Positions 45,996 through 58,639 of a DNA stretch of 64,000 nucleotides are shown here, piece by piece. Location of the stretch: assembly GCF_945859705.1 (NCBI RefSeq), contig NC_079135.1:110386288-110450287 (forward strand), read 5' to 3'. Within the stretch, counting starts at the first letter, position 1. Every line of letters starts with the position of its first letter. Both the position numbers and the translations under genes were made by a program. The notes under the pieces were generated by a model. The model was not told the origin of the DNA. It saw nothing but the letters and a program-made list of their open reading frames with translations, and did not search any database. The DNA is from Episyrphus balteatus. Its lineage: Eukaryota; Arthropoda; Insecta; Diptera; Syrphidae.

Positions 45996-48900
45996 ATCTT
46001 TAAATAAATTATGAAATAACAACTCGAACACGTAGCTTCAATATAATGCCTTAATTTTTCGTGATAAACTCATATGTAATTATTGTTGGCAATCGCTTGT
46101 TGAAAGCGTCATAGTTATTAACAAGTATTTTATGACTTTGTTAAAAAGTATAGCTATGAGCCAATTATGAAGGAATCCCATATAAAATTAAAATCTCTAC
46201 TGAGATAACATTTTCTTAGAAAGAAATACTTGAAATTCCATAATGAAAACGCCACTAACAAAAATATTTAAGAAACTCATTGAAAAGAAAAAGTATAAAA
46301 AATCCTACACCTATGTTCTGTAACAACATTTTTAATAAACGGATGAAATTTTTCTTTTCGTTCTGTTCGTGAGTTGTCAAATGTCATATTTACGTCCTTA
46401 TTTGCGATACGGTGGGCGCTTAACGTCCGAAAAGAAAAACTGAACGAAACTAAATACTCCGCCACTATAATAGACGGAGGCAAAAGATAATGTCAAAAAT
46501 GAATGACCCGTTTCTTCAATGGGAATAGAAAGTGAAACATGCAGTCAGCTTTCATATTTCCATAAAATGCGATAGGGAGCGCATTTAACTTCCGACAACA
46601 AAACTGAACGAAAATGAATAATCCCTTATTATGGGTGCGCCATATGCCATATGATTTACTTGTATTCGTACCAATACATTTTTTTTTTTTTGATATCATT
46701 ATATTATTATCATATTATCACACCAGCATCGGCTCCAATACGTGTACGAAAAAAAAACTAGGAAAAGTTTTTCTGTAAACTAAAATATCGTAAGCGCCAT
46801 GTCGCTTACGAAAGTCTGGCGGAAAGTACCCTGCCCAAGGAACCACGCCAACTCATGTTCGATAAAGAACGATGTCTTCGCGTGAAATGTTACAAGTGAT
46901 GTGTAACACTAAATGTTAGACTTAAGGTGCTACACAGACAAGTGAAGTATAAATTGTAATATTTTTATACGTCAAGTGTTTCACTTGAATTGTTACAGGT
47001 GGAGTGCAAGTGTAACACGTAATATCTACTTTATGAATTCATTTCACTTTATAAACTAGAGAGAAATTATTAAAATTCATCAAAAATGTTCTAAAATTAA
47101 AAATTTACATCAACAAAAGTACATCTTCCCGGACCTGCTCATAAAATGCTTTAAACAAATTAATCATTGGAAAAATTAAAATTCAACTTTTCACTCAATT
47201 AACTTCCGTCAACATATTATACAAAATAGCAAAAAAAAAAAAAAAATAATAATTTATTATAAAATTTTCATGGAAGCAAAAAATTCTCAATGAAACTTTT
47301 TTTTTTAAAACTTCCCTTGAAATATTTCAACGTCCATTTCAACAACACAAAAATACAATGACAATGCGTCATAAAAGTGTTCAAAGCATGATGACAGAAA
47401 AAAAAGCAAAAGTTTTTTTTTGTTAACTGTGTTATCTAATCAATTTACTCTGAAGGGAAAAAAAATAGCTATAATTACTTCATATTCATATTGTACATTG
47501 TACAGGCTTATTTTTTTATTGGCATACAAAATTGTTATTTGGTAATAAATCATTGTAATAATAGTTTATTATTAGTAAATTATAATATGTTATTAATTAG
47601 TATGGAATCATCATCACAATGGTAATAATTGATGAAACCTAAAATAAACTTTAGGTTGATAACATACACTTTATTGAAAGTGAAATTTGTTTCGATATCT
47701 TTCGATGTCCAACTTGGTACTCAATACGAGTACAACAAAAATGTTTGTTTGACAGAATTTGAAATTGATAATTAAGTCATTTCACGTACAATTGTTTGAA
47801 TTGTCAAAAATATTTTATTTTATATATTATTTATTTTAAGGTGTATAATATAAAGGGATATGATCAAACTAAGAAAGAATATTCTTCGTTAAGTTTTTTT
47901 TCTCCTTTCGAATCGAAAAAAAAAAGAGTTTTGACAATTTGACATTTTAAGAGCTGCAAAGACAGAAAAAACAATTGCAAACAAAGATCTGAATAGTCAA
48001 AATTCAACAAAAGGTGCAATAGTAAGTAAACTTTCAAAAGCAGAAAACTGTACTTTAAAAAAAAAAAACGTTTAATTTTAAGTGATCTACAGGAATTTGC
48101 GCAATTATGATGTTTTTTTTGTAACTCAATATGCATATAAATTTATCATTCATAATATTGTATTCTCAATATTATTTGACAGACGATATGGCAGCTCATC
48201 AATTGTGACAAGAATATATTAGCACTTAGCAGGCAGTAATTTATGTGGTAACATTAGGTTTGTGGGGCTTTTACGTGACATTCCGTCAAGTAGTAACATT
48301 TACACAACATTTTACGAAAAAAAAAACAAATCTTTGGCAAAGTTCTGAGAGCATACAGTTTTGTTTCTTTTTCAAGTATTTTTTTATTTTTAAACTCTTC
48401 CCATACGACTGTTTTCGTAGCATATTTTGCTAATCGCCCTGCTCATGTTAGTTTCTCTTTTATAAAAGTTGTTGTCCCACTGAAAAACAAATAACAAAAC
48501 TTAACGAAAAATTAAAATCTACTTCATTGAAAGAGTTAACGAAAGGTTTTAAGGCCCAACGCAACCTATATATTACACATTACCAAGCTAGGTTAATGTC
48601 AAAACAGAACGAAAAGTTGCTGAAAATTATCATTATAACAAAAAGTAACCATAACAGATTCCGGTAACTTGAACAATGTCAAACCAAGTGTCATTTCTAA
48701 TTTAATTATTAAATTGATATACATTTTGTTTTCGAGAGTTTTTATTACTATTTTATTTGGCAACGATATGTAAACTTGGTTGAGTCGAATTTCAAATTCG
48801 ACATTTACGTTAGTTCGAGGTGTTTCAATGGCCCTTGATTAATTTTGCGAAAGTTAACGAAACTGAGTAGAACGTCTATTTGGTTAGTGACACATGAGCC

Positions 48901-49410
48901 CTTCAAAGCACAAGTGGTGTAACTCACATTTTTTTCTTTTTTTATTTTGGCATGGTACTGAGTAGGGAAAAATGTATTCTGTTTAATGCACTAACGGAGA
49001 AACTTTTAGTTCCCATAGCAACCGCATAGCGAAAAATGCTAATTTCTTTTGGTTGAAACTCGAAATAGCTTTTTCCCATTCCGGGCGAACAAAAAAATTT
49101 CGGGTGGAAAAATTTCCACATGAAACTCACAAAAGAGCTGATTATGTTATTTTTATTATGGTCAAAACGCTTGGCCAATAAAGTGGAGTCAATATGGGCA
49201 AGTTGACCAATAGGGTGGCCCAGTTTTTTCTGAACTTAACAAAACTGTCAGTTTAATTAAAAACTGAAATTTTACTGACCTTCAACATAAACGATGACAC
49301 GTCCCTTCATAACTGAGAGTGTTGATCTACACTATGAACATGAACACTGCTTAAGAGCGTACGTTCCTGGAATGATTCGTAAAAAAAAATACTCCTAACA
49401 ATGACACTTA
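45996..49410. other. Gene-free stretch upstream of Moesin
   Basis: No gene seen. A diverged duplication links 46330-46450 with 46500-46610 (GATACGGTGGGCGCTTAACG against GATAGGGAGCGCATTTAACT, both before ACTGAACGAAA). A perfect 8-bp hairpin CGTAAGCG...CGCTTACG lies at 46788-46809. A loose inverted repeat of ACAAGTG/GTGTAACA text is at 46886-47022. From 47100 to 49400 the DNA is AT-rich and unrecognised. Confidence 0.45.
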
Positions 49411-49537
49411 AGCCAGAACTATAATTGGCGGATGGAGTCGGAAGCTAATGCGAGCGCACTCGTCGGATGAAAACTTATGGAAAACAACAACAATTGACAG
49501 TAGCATCCGACTCCATCCGCCAATTATAGTTCTGGCT
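49411..49537. mobile_element. 127-bp MITE with TTA target duplication
   Basis: AGCCAGAACTATAATTGGCG opens and its inverse CGCCAATTATAGTTCTGGCT closes the element; arms continue through GATGGAGTCGGA, about 32 bases in perfect complement. TTA flanks each side (49408-49410 and 49538-49540), fitting PIF/Harbinger. No coding content. Confidence 0.75.
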
Positions 49538-49560
49538 TTAAGATAGTTAACTATGGTTGG

Positions 49561-49638
49561 AAAGAGAACTCTCCAAAGTGTTTAACTTAAAACACTTTTG
49601 AGAGTGTTTAACTTACAACACTTTGGAGAGTTCTCTTT
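49561..49638. repeat. 78-bp hairpin next to the MITE
   Basis: AAAGAGAACTCTCCAAAGTG is inverted as CACTTTGGAGAGTTCTCTTT (about 49619-49638), with a third inner copy of the GAGAGTGTTTAACTTA text. It begins only 23 bases after the previous element. Confidence 0.65.
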
Positions 49639-50201
49639 TTCTGACAGATTTATCTCTCAAATAAAGAACAAGAACATTATACATTTGTTCTTGTTTTGCA
49701 CGCTTATCCGTCAGCGATTGTGTACATTGAGTATGACCAATTTTAATTTCCTACTCGTAATAATGCCTGCAAATCTTACGACAAGCACATGTTCTTACTT
49801 AAAAATAAAACATGACTCAATACAAAACGGATGAATAATAAGTTAAAAATATATGGGACAACATGAAGATTGTGTCCGCCTGTCCGTCTAGTAGTAATAC
49901 CAAACAATCCATAAAGTATAAAACCTCAGTTCAACGTTAAATTCACGTTGGCTTTTTACAAATACATGCACACATTATATAATATAGTTCATATTGATTT
50001 GTTTGTTTACTCAAATTGGATTGTGTAGGTTAAGCTGTTTCAGAATAAGGATTATACTTCAAAGAGTCACATGTCCATTAAAACAATTTAACAAGTATAG
50101 TACCGGCTACATAATGGCAATTTATTCAAAATTTCCATACACATAATATTTTAACGAGAAATTAATCATTTATAAGAGTATAATAGTAAAGTACATTAAT
50201 C

Positions 50202-52159
50202 CAGTCAAATAAGGGTTTAACCTCGGAATTAATGTTAGTAGAAATTTTTTTTGCTCAATATCTTCCTTTTGCCATTCTATAACATATCTCAAAAGTCTAG
50301 AAAAATCCCATGTCCGCTTGTCGCGATTTCATGGTCAAATCGTGAAATGGAGATTTTCAAAATTAGCAAAAATAGGCTACGGTATTATATACACATATGA
50401 TACATGATTTTAAGGTATTTTTTAATGCTGATTCCAAAAAATCTAAAATCAAGACAATTTGACGTCTCTGGAAAAAGTAAAACCTGTTTTTCATCTGTCA
50501 ACTCATATTATTATAACAGTTGCAAACTTACTGCCGAAAAACCCTTAAAAGTTATGGTAGATGAACCAAATTTTGCATGAAGATTTTAGAATCCATCATT
50601 ATTAAAAATCAAAACAATCCATTACAAAAAATATATATACCTACGAAATAATGGTATTTTTTGATCGAGGGGCAAATTTTAGGATATGCACTGAAGAAGA
50701 TTCTTGTTCATCTTAGGAATAAGTGCTAATAGGCTAATTTTTTCATTTTAATCTTTGTTTGGATATTCTTTAACTACCCTCAAAAATTTAAAAAAATCTC
50801 ATGTCCGCAAGTCCTAATTTTCTTGGTTTGAAAATAAGGTGCAGATTTAAAAAAATTGAAAAACTACACTTCAGATATTTGTGTCAGATCAACATGAATT
50901 AGGTGCATTACTTTTCAGGGATGGTCAGGTTGACTTGTTTGTGAGTTTTGTTGGAATAAGTGTTAAAAAATACCTTTAAATCATGTCGCTTATGTTGGTA
51001 TACATATAAAAATTTAAACTTTTCTTATTAATTTTTTAAAATCTGCACCTTATAATCCATCATTATTAAAAATCAAAACAATCCATTACAAAAAATATAT
51101 ATACCTACGAAATAATGGTATTTTTTGATCGAGGGGCAAATTTTAGGATATGCACTGAAGAAGATTCTTGTTCATCTTAGGAATACGTGCTAATAGGCTA
51201 ATTTTTTCATTTTAATCTTTGTTTGGATATTCTTTAACTACCCTCAAAAATTTAAAAAAATCTCATGTCCGCAAGTCCTAATTTTCTTGGTTTGAAAATA
51301 AGGTGCAGATTTAAAAAAATTGAAAAACTACACTTCAGATATTTGTGTCAGATCAACATGAATTAGGTGCATTACTTTTCAGGGATGGTCAGGTTGACTT
51401 GTTTGTGAGTTTTGTTGGAATAAGTGTTAAAAAATACCTTTAAATCATGTCGCTTATGTTGGTATACATATAAAAATTTAAACTTTTCTTATTAATTTTT
51501 TAAAATCTGCACCTTATTTTCAAACCAAGAAAATTAGGACTTGCGGACATGAGATTTTTTTAAATTTTTGAGGGTAGTTAAAGAATATCCAAACAAAGAT
51601 TAAAATGAAAAAATTAGCCTATTAGCACTTATTCCTAAGATGAACAAGAATCTTCTTTAACGCATATCCTAAAATTTGCCCCTCGATCAAAAAATACCAT
51701 TATTTCGTAGGTATATATATTTTTTGTAATGGATTGTTTTGATTTTTAATAATGATGGATTCTAAAATCTTCATGCAAAATTTGGTTCATCTACCATAAC
51801 TTTTAAGGGTTTTTCGGCAGTAAGTTTGCAACTGTTATAATAATATGAGTTGACAGATGAAAAACAGGTATAACTTTTTCCAGAGACGTCAGATTGTCTT
51901 GATTTTAGATTTTTTGGAATCAGCATTAAAAAATACCTTGAAATCATGTATCATATGTGTATATAATACCATAGCCTATTTTTGCTAATATTGAAAATCT
52001 CCATTTCGCGATTTGACCTTGAAATCCCGACAAGCGGACATGAGATTTTTCTAGACTTTTGAGATATGTTATAGAATGGCAAAAGGAAGATATTGAGCAA
52101 AAAAAAATTCTACTAACATTCATTCCGAGATTTACCCCTTTTTTCTCCTTATTTTACTG
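50202..52159. mobile_element. 2.0-kb palindrome with CAGT ends and internal 464-bp duplication
   Basis: The ends CAGTCAAATAAGG (left) and its inverse CCTTATTTTACTG (right, followed by TA) bound two long inverted arms. These carry GATATTGAGC, CATGTCCGCTTGTC-like text, TTTTTCATCTGTCAACTCAT and AAACTTACTGCCGAAAAACC. The segment starting ATCCATCATTATTAAAAATC (50591) recurs almost exactly at 51055 as a direct duplicate of 464 bases, and a third, inverted copy forms the right arm, the turn being inside 51300-51520. No transposase. CAGT and TA suggest the Tc1/pogo group. Confidence 0.85.
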
Positions 52160-53071
52160 TATTAATATTTGTTTGGTAAATGGCATTTATTTTTAAGAAT
52201 ATTATGTGATAAATGATGATGAAATATGATTTCATTAAGCAGATGCGGGCGGTTGTAAATAAATTTTTGAAAAAAAAAGAAAACCGCCAGACAGACATGT
52301 GAGTAGGTTTGTTTGGTGTGTGAATCATTATTGCCAGTACCAAGTGTTAAAGAAATGTCTAACTAAAGTGACATAAGAGAATAAATCTATAAAAATATAT
52401 CTGTGACTGATTGTTGTCATAATTAATTTTTAACGGATATTTTTTTTTTCCTCTTTTGTTTTCCAAAATGTGAATTTATTTGAAAAAATTAACATCTTTC
52501 AACAAAATAAAGAAAAAAAAAATTTTAGCGTGACAAAACAAAATCAGATCTAATTAGAATATTATTGAAAGTTGTTTAAATGTCAAATTTAAAAAAAAAT
52601 ATGGTTTCTATTTATATGTAGGTTTTTTGTTTAATTGCGGACATTATGTATGTATATCCGTATGAGCATCTGAATAAACATACCAGTTGCGTCAAAATTG
52701 AGCTCAGTTTGATTCTTATTTAAATTTTGACGTATGAGCTTGAAATGGGTATGATGTACGAATGTAAAACATTAGCCTAGAATCATATTTAATCAAAATT
52801 GTATTTATTTTTACATTTAGTAAAAGGAAAAAAGAGTGTATAATATAAGAGCATTCGTAATAAATTGATTTGTCCACACTCGGGGTTAAGAATGGACGTG
52901 TCATTGTTGATGCTGAGTGTCAGTTTTGAATTCAACTGACATTTCAATTTCAACACGTTTGAAACTCGCTTTTATCAAAACTTTTCCGTAGTCGTGTAGA
53001 AATGCTTTTTTTTAAATTAAGCAGGTTCAGACTATAGTAATTTGATATAATCGCTAGATTGGTTAATATTA
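52160..53071. other. AT-rich DNA with a dispersed repeat
   Basis: No gene seen. TTTGTCCACACTC, GTGTCATTGTTGATGCTGAG and TGTCAGTTTTGAATTCAACT at 52870-52945 match the repeat in the TMEM201 intron near 18.55 kb in the same order. Confidence 0.45.
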
Positions 53072-53256
53072 GCCCTGTTCCATTGGAGGTGGTAGTTTAC
53101 TACTAGTAGATGTTTTGGTTAATCTAGTACTATCATCTACTCATGCTCTTCTTCCCGAGTAGATACGATTTGTATTGAATTGGTTGAAAGTGCGTTCCAT
53201 TGAAAATCGCTAGTAAACTACTAGTAGTACTTTACCACCTCCCAAAGGAACAGGGC
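53072..53256. mobile_element. 185-bp MITE (GCCCTGTTCC family) with TATTA duplication
   Basis: The ends GCCCTGTTCCATTGGAGGTG and the inverse of CACCTCCCAAAGGAACAGGGC lead into GTAGTTTACTACTAGTAG arms. TATTA occurs at 53067-53071 and 53257-53261. Two relatives lie at 62146-62290 and about 62293-62481. No coding content. Confidence 0.8.
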
Positions 53257-53951
53257 TATTAGTAAATGTCATTTTGACATTTGTCAAAAGATAAAATTTC
53301 ACTTTGATACAAACGCCGGAAAAGAAGTATAACTTTAAAAATATTAATTTTAAACTTATACACTTGTACATGACAAGACTTTTCTAAGTCCATTGTATTA
53401 ACTTGATAACATTGTTCTAGTTATTTAAAAAGCATTACAAAGATGACGACATATTTGATGCAACACAAACGATAGGAATGTGAAGTGTTGATAAGATTTC
53501 AACTTATCATTGATTTATCGTTCGAATTTTGACGTTCAGTACTTTGAGAGCTAACAATAGTCCGTCAATGGCTTCCAAAATAAAACAATGATATTACAAA
53601 ATTTTACAAGCTAGAAACTGAATTAAATGTTTCTGATAAAAACTTGTGCTTCGATTGTCTTAAACCTTCGCATTCGGGCGATAATATTGGTGACGCTAAG
53701 TAAATACAATATGAAAATATAATAAGTCTTGCCATAAAACACTTAATTCTTTGCCATAAATAAAACTTAAGTGGAAGAAAGTTTGTTTTACAGTACTTCG
53801 TTGCCAATTCAAACAATTGGTTACCTGTTTTTCAATTTCCCTGCTTGATTGCTTGAAGCTTCACCGTTTACCATCTCTGAATTGAAAAAGCAACATCAGA
53901 CTGGTATGAACCAGTCTGATGTGATAACATAAATTCGATTCTCATTCATTA

Positions 53952-54601
53952 CACTGGTTAACAAGGGTTCTGTTGCCGGAACAAAAATATACTTTTCTGA
54001 AGGTTTTTGGTGTGCTGAACTCGAATCCGAAGTCAAAAAAATTCTAGCAGCTCCCGTTTTTGAGATATTACCGTTAGAAAATGCAAAAAAACGTTTTTTT
54101 GAGTTTTTCGGACCTTATTCTATTGTATAAGGAAAATTGTTTGAGCATATTTAGTAACGGTTTCTATAAGAACTATTTCCCATCTTTCGATACCTGTTTA
54201 AATCTTTTCAATATCTTATGTATTGCCCGAGATATCTTAAACTGAAGTCAGTGGGTTTGGCTTCATTATATCATAAAGAAGATAATGACATTATAAAATT
54301 TTTAAAAATATCAAACAACTGAGGATATCTCGGGAAGTAAAAAAGATATCGGAGAGATTTAAACAGATTTAAAAAGGTGGTAAATAGTTCTTATAAAAAC
54401 CGTTACTAAATATGCTCAAACAATTTTCCTTATATAAAAGAATAAGGTCCGAAGTGCTGCACTTTCTAACGGTAATATCTCAAAAACGGGAGCTGCTAGA
54501 ATTTTTTTGACTTCCGATTCAAGTTCAGCACACCGAAAACCTTCAGAAAAGTATATTTTTGTTCACGCAACAAAAAAAAAGTTTAATTTTGTAAACCAGT
54601 G
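53952..54601. mobile_element. 650-bp foldback element, CACTGGTTAACAA ends
   Basis: Left CACTGGTTAACAAGGGTTCT and right GTTTAATTTTGTAAACCAGTG bound a palindrome. Arms share AATTCTAGCAGCTCCCGTTT, TGAGATATTACCGTTAGAAA and AACAATTTTCCTTATA, with the turn near 54270. A lone terminus of the family lies in the MAK16 intron (13385-13495). Text such as AAAAACG-TTTTTTTG, GGACCTT and AAATTCTAGC is shared with the arms of the 22800-24822 palindrome. Confidence 0.8.
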
Positions 54602-55903
54602 TTATCTTCAGTTGATAATTTTTTTTCAGCAACTTGTAAAGTTAGACAGGTTAAATTTTTCTGATGAAATCAAATATGTTTAACTTTTAGCAGCAGGTAC
54701 TATTTTATCTGAATTCAGCTATGTTTGGCATGGGCCTTATTACCCTACCACAGAATATTATGGCCTATTGGCAAACTTTTTGGAGGACGATGCGGTGTTT
54801 TGGGATAAATAATGCAAGTGTGCATCGGGTTTTAGTTGAAATTTCGTTTCAATAGAAGCAGCTTCTAATAGCGAAACAGTGCTCTTTTTTTTTTTTCTTT
54901 GAAAATCACGTTCTAAACAATAGCATTCTGAACTCTGAAAATTGTAAGAATCTGCCTTACGAAAGTAAAAAAAAAAAAACAAATACATACACACATTTTT
55001 TCGGAAGCTCCACTGAACTTATACACCACCTGTTGGCAAAAGTGATAACAACAATGTCGTAACCTCACTAACTACATACGTTTCATCACTGATTTAAATA
55101 GACTAATCGAAAATTCAAAAAGATTATGTACTAACGTGATCTCCTGATTCAACATTCATCCCTCATTTTTCTTTTTTTTTCCCACACAAAGGTCAGAGGC
55201 ATTAGAGAGATTAAAAATAGATGATGTATGTTTGCTTGCTCTACTAGTTCCTCAGTTTTCATTCATAAAAATACTCTTCTTCTTACTTGCGGGTTCCCCT
55301 CCTCAAATTTGTTTTAATTGCTATTCCGATTAATTGTTGACGCGATCAATTTGGAACAACCACGAGTAAATAGGGGCAAGAAGAGTGTGCCCAGGGTATA
55401 CTAATGCTTGTCGGGTATTAGAATGATTTGTGTAGTTTCGTTTTTATTTTTTTGGCCGACATTCAAATAAATAAATAATAAAAGCGTGTCCAACTAGATA
55501 GGGGGCGATTGAGTTTTTGTATAGGAGGCATATATACCATTCAATTTTATTTTAAGCTGAACGAGTATAAAGAGATTGTATTCATCAGAAGCTTTCATAC
55601 CTAAATACAAAAAAAAAAAAAAAAAAAAAATGGTTTGCCAAAAAATAAACAACAAGTTTAAGGTCGCTATTTGTGTGGGAATAATTTTCTGATACACCGG
55701 AAATTGATGTGTACTTATAGACAAGACTGTGATGAAATAGTTTAAGGTTTTTCTGAACAACAGCTGATTTTAGACAACGAGCCTACACTGAATTTTGTAC
55801 ATTTCCGTATGAAAGAAATATACATTGGAGATTATGACGATTGACTGGACGATTCTATAACTGGAGACAAAAGTTCAAAAATGTTTCTCTAAATTTATAA
55901 GTA

Positions 55904-56077
55904 CAGTAAAACCCGCTTAAGAGAAACCTTCTTAAGAGAAAAATCCGCTTATCTGAAACACTTTTGTCATCCCCAAAAATCTTTTTTCATTTAAAAGAGG
56001 TTCGTTTAAGAGAAAAACCCGCTTAAGTGAAAGAGAAATTGTGACATTTTGCCGTTTCACTTAAGCGGGTTTGACTG
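55904..56077. mobile_element. 174-bp pogo/Tigger-like MITE
   Basis: The ends CAGTAAAACCCGCTTAAG and CTTAAGCGGGTTTGACTG are flanked by TA on both sides (55902-55903 and 56078-56079). These ends and the target match the pogo branch of Tc1/mariner. Internal copies of TTAAGAGAAA and CCGCTTAAGTGAAA repeat the terminal motif. No transposase. Confidence 0.8.
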
Positions 56078-56260
56078 TATCAGATAAGAGGTATTCTTTG
56101 CATTACCAGATTTTGGACTTACGCTAATATTTAGGGTTGGTATTTACTTAAAAATCCTTGGATACTTCGAAACTAAAGTTATCAACAGTAGGTTTTTGTC
56201 AGTTTTTGTTTATAGTTTTGTCATAATCAATTATCATCAATGTTCAAGTATTCTACAATT

Positions 56261-56705
56261 GGGATGAGACGTCCGCATAACCTAGTATTTCTACGAATCA
56301 GTGCAAAAGTTTGCGCTGCACACTATCAACAGTTTTCAACCTATTAGTTGAACGATCTTTTGACCATCCATCTATTGAAAGTACTTCCGTGCGTATGTAT
56401 ATTTTCTATGCGCACTATCTTCTCCAGAACAAGATAGAAAAAATACTTGTCGAATCTTTTTTATTTTGACAGTTGTGGTCTGCATTTGTTCTGCGTGCTA
56501 TCAACAATGTTCACCCTCCAATCAATCTAGTTTAAACGTTTGGGATTAGCAGTCTGCATAACCAAATAATTGAATCGTTGACCTTTTTTGTCTGTTGGCA
56601 GCTCTTTCGTGCACATATTTACTTTGCGCACTATCTTCTCCAGAACAAGATTGAAGAAATGCTTTTAAAAACTCAATGTTGGGATAAGACGTCCGCATAA
56701 CCAAA
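56261..56705. repeat. Imperfect direct repeats
   Basis: GGGATGAGACGTCCGCATAA (56261) recurs at 56542 (degenerate) and 56681 (GGGATAAGACGTCCGCATAA). GCGCACTATCTTCTCCAGAA occurs at 56410 and 56626. The order suggests two full and one partial unit with internal deletions. Function unknown. Confidence 0.7.
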
Positions 56706-58235
56706 TAGTCAAACAGATCTGTTCACGGTCCTTCTATTATTATCAAACAGAAGTTTCCTGAGAGTTTCTCCATAATAGAAACCTCTTTTCCTTGAAAAAC
56801 TACAAAAAAACTAACTTTCAAACGGACACAATCAGTTTCCATTAAATATGGTGTAAAAGTGTCACAAAGTTTAAGTCAATACAAATGTCACAATACCCAA
56901 TGACCAGGCTACTAACATACTAGCCTTAAACTGTCAATCATTGCGCATCAACAAGCTTAACTATTATAAGTCTGTTGATCTATTCTTCTTCTTTAACTTC
57001 CTTCTGTATGTAAGATGCTGTGCGGAAAATCATTTAAGTAAACTTGACACAGATATAGCAAAAAAAAAAAAAAAATAACTAACTAAAAAAGTCGTCATAA
57101 ACGGAATCAAAATGTGGGCAAGTATTTCAATTCACTTTTTCTTCATTGTAATTGTGGTGTTGCTGCTACTGCAAGCAAAAAAAAAAGCCGCACATCTAAC
57201 TGTCTGATGGGAATAAATAAATAGTGAAAGAGAGACTTTTGCTTCTATAACAATGTTTATGTGTAGTTGTTAATGTACGTATTTACTGGAGGTCGTTATT
57301 GAGCAAATGATCAGCTTTCGTCTGTCTTTTTTTAAACTTGTGACCAAGTTGTTATAATGGATAGGAGAGGTTATATACTCGTACGTTACAAGTTTTTAAA
57401 AGAAAGTCATGCTGTATGATTATTTATCTTCCTATTTCACATCGTTTGCGTTGCTACAATTATTTTATTAGTTGATACACTTAAACCCTCTTTTTTATTT
57501 AATTCACCCCTGCTTGTTTTCCCATTTAAATATAACACAGACAGTAATACAATATTGCAGTTGCATTTGTCACAATCATTGCTCCAAGCTGATATAAAAA
57601 TCTATCGATTTATTAATTTTTTTTTTTAAGAGAAAGAGAGAAGTAAAATGATACTTTTTTTTTGTAGCAGCAGCACAGATTCAAACTTTCGCCTTATTTA
57701 GACTGCTTGATTGATAAAGCCATAAATGCACATTGGCGTCTCTATCTATACAATATCTTAACAATTTCCTGTTTAATAATGAAAAAAAAATAAGCAAGAA
57801 AAAAAAATTAAATCGATTTGATTAAGAAAATTGTTGCAACTTGTTTTTTTGGATCAAAAGTCATCGTCAGCATAATTTATATGGACAACCGGACAAGTAA
57901 CTTGTATCATCATCAGGCTTTGAAAATGAGGCCAACATCTAATTCTTTTTTTTTTTATGATTGACTTGACTTTTCATTCAGTTAATTACGGCTCATCGAT
58001 AAAATGTGACTCTCGGGAGTAAGATGAAGTATTTTTTTTTTTTTTTCATATTATGTACTGTGGTGATTTATGAATGGAAGAAAATTAAAGCCAGTGACCT
58101 TTATAAAGGCCGAATGACAATTTATTAATGTGTTGATTCATTTCAATGTGAAATGGAATGATAGCTTTGAAAAAGAAAATATATTTAAAACTTTTTAGGC
58201 TGTAAGATTTTGGGCCTTTAGAAGATGTTTTTATT

Positions 58236-58503
58236 CATCGATTAACGATGTTTATCGATCAAAAGTTTTGACCTTATTTTTAACTGTTAAATAACTTTTA
58301 CAGGTAAATGTCATATTATTAAGGATTAAAAAACAATTGAGTTTTATCGATAACAGACTTTTGTCGATAACTAACTTTTATCGATAGCCAATCGATAGAC
58401 AACATCTCTCAACAATAAGAAATTTGTTTGTATGAATAACTTTTATCGATGAACATATTTTATCGATAAATGTTTTTTTTTATCGAGAAATAACTAATCG
58501 ATA
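58236..58503. promoter_or_regulatory. Cluster of TATCGATA (DRE/BEAF-like) motifs
   Basis: Within 270 bases nine ATCGAT or TCGATA sites occur (58237, 58254, 58345, 58363, 58379, 58391, 58443, 58462 and 58497, all approximate), plus a TATCGAG variant. At least three are the full palindrome TATCGATA, the Drosophila DREF site, and overlap the CGATA core bound by BEAF-32. Such clusters mark housekeeping promoters and domain boundaries in flies. It lies 14 kb upstream of the Moesin ATG; linkage to Moesin is inference. Confidence 0.5.
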
Positions 58504-58639
58504 CAAGGATTTTGGTAATACACGTCTTTTATTTTTACTTGCGATATAGGTACTATATACATATGTATCAAGTTATGCATTCGTACAAAAAAAAAGTTGA
58601 GATAACATTTTTCCATGACATTACGATGGTAGAGAATGC

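Larger units (their letters stand above)
54602..58230. other. Gene-free stretch with small elements
   Basis: Apart from the pogo-like MITE (55904-56077) and the direct repeats (56261-56705) nothing is recognised. AT-rich, with no convincing coding frame on either strand. Confidence 0.5.
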
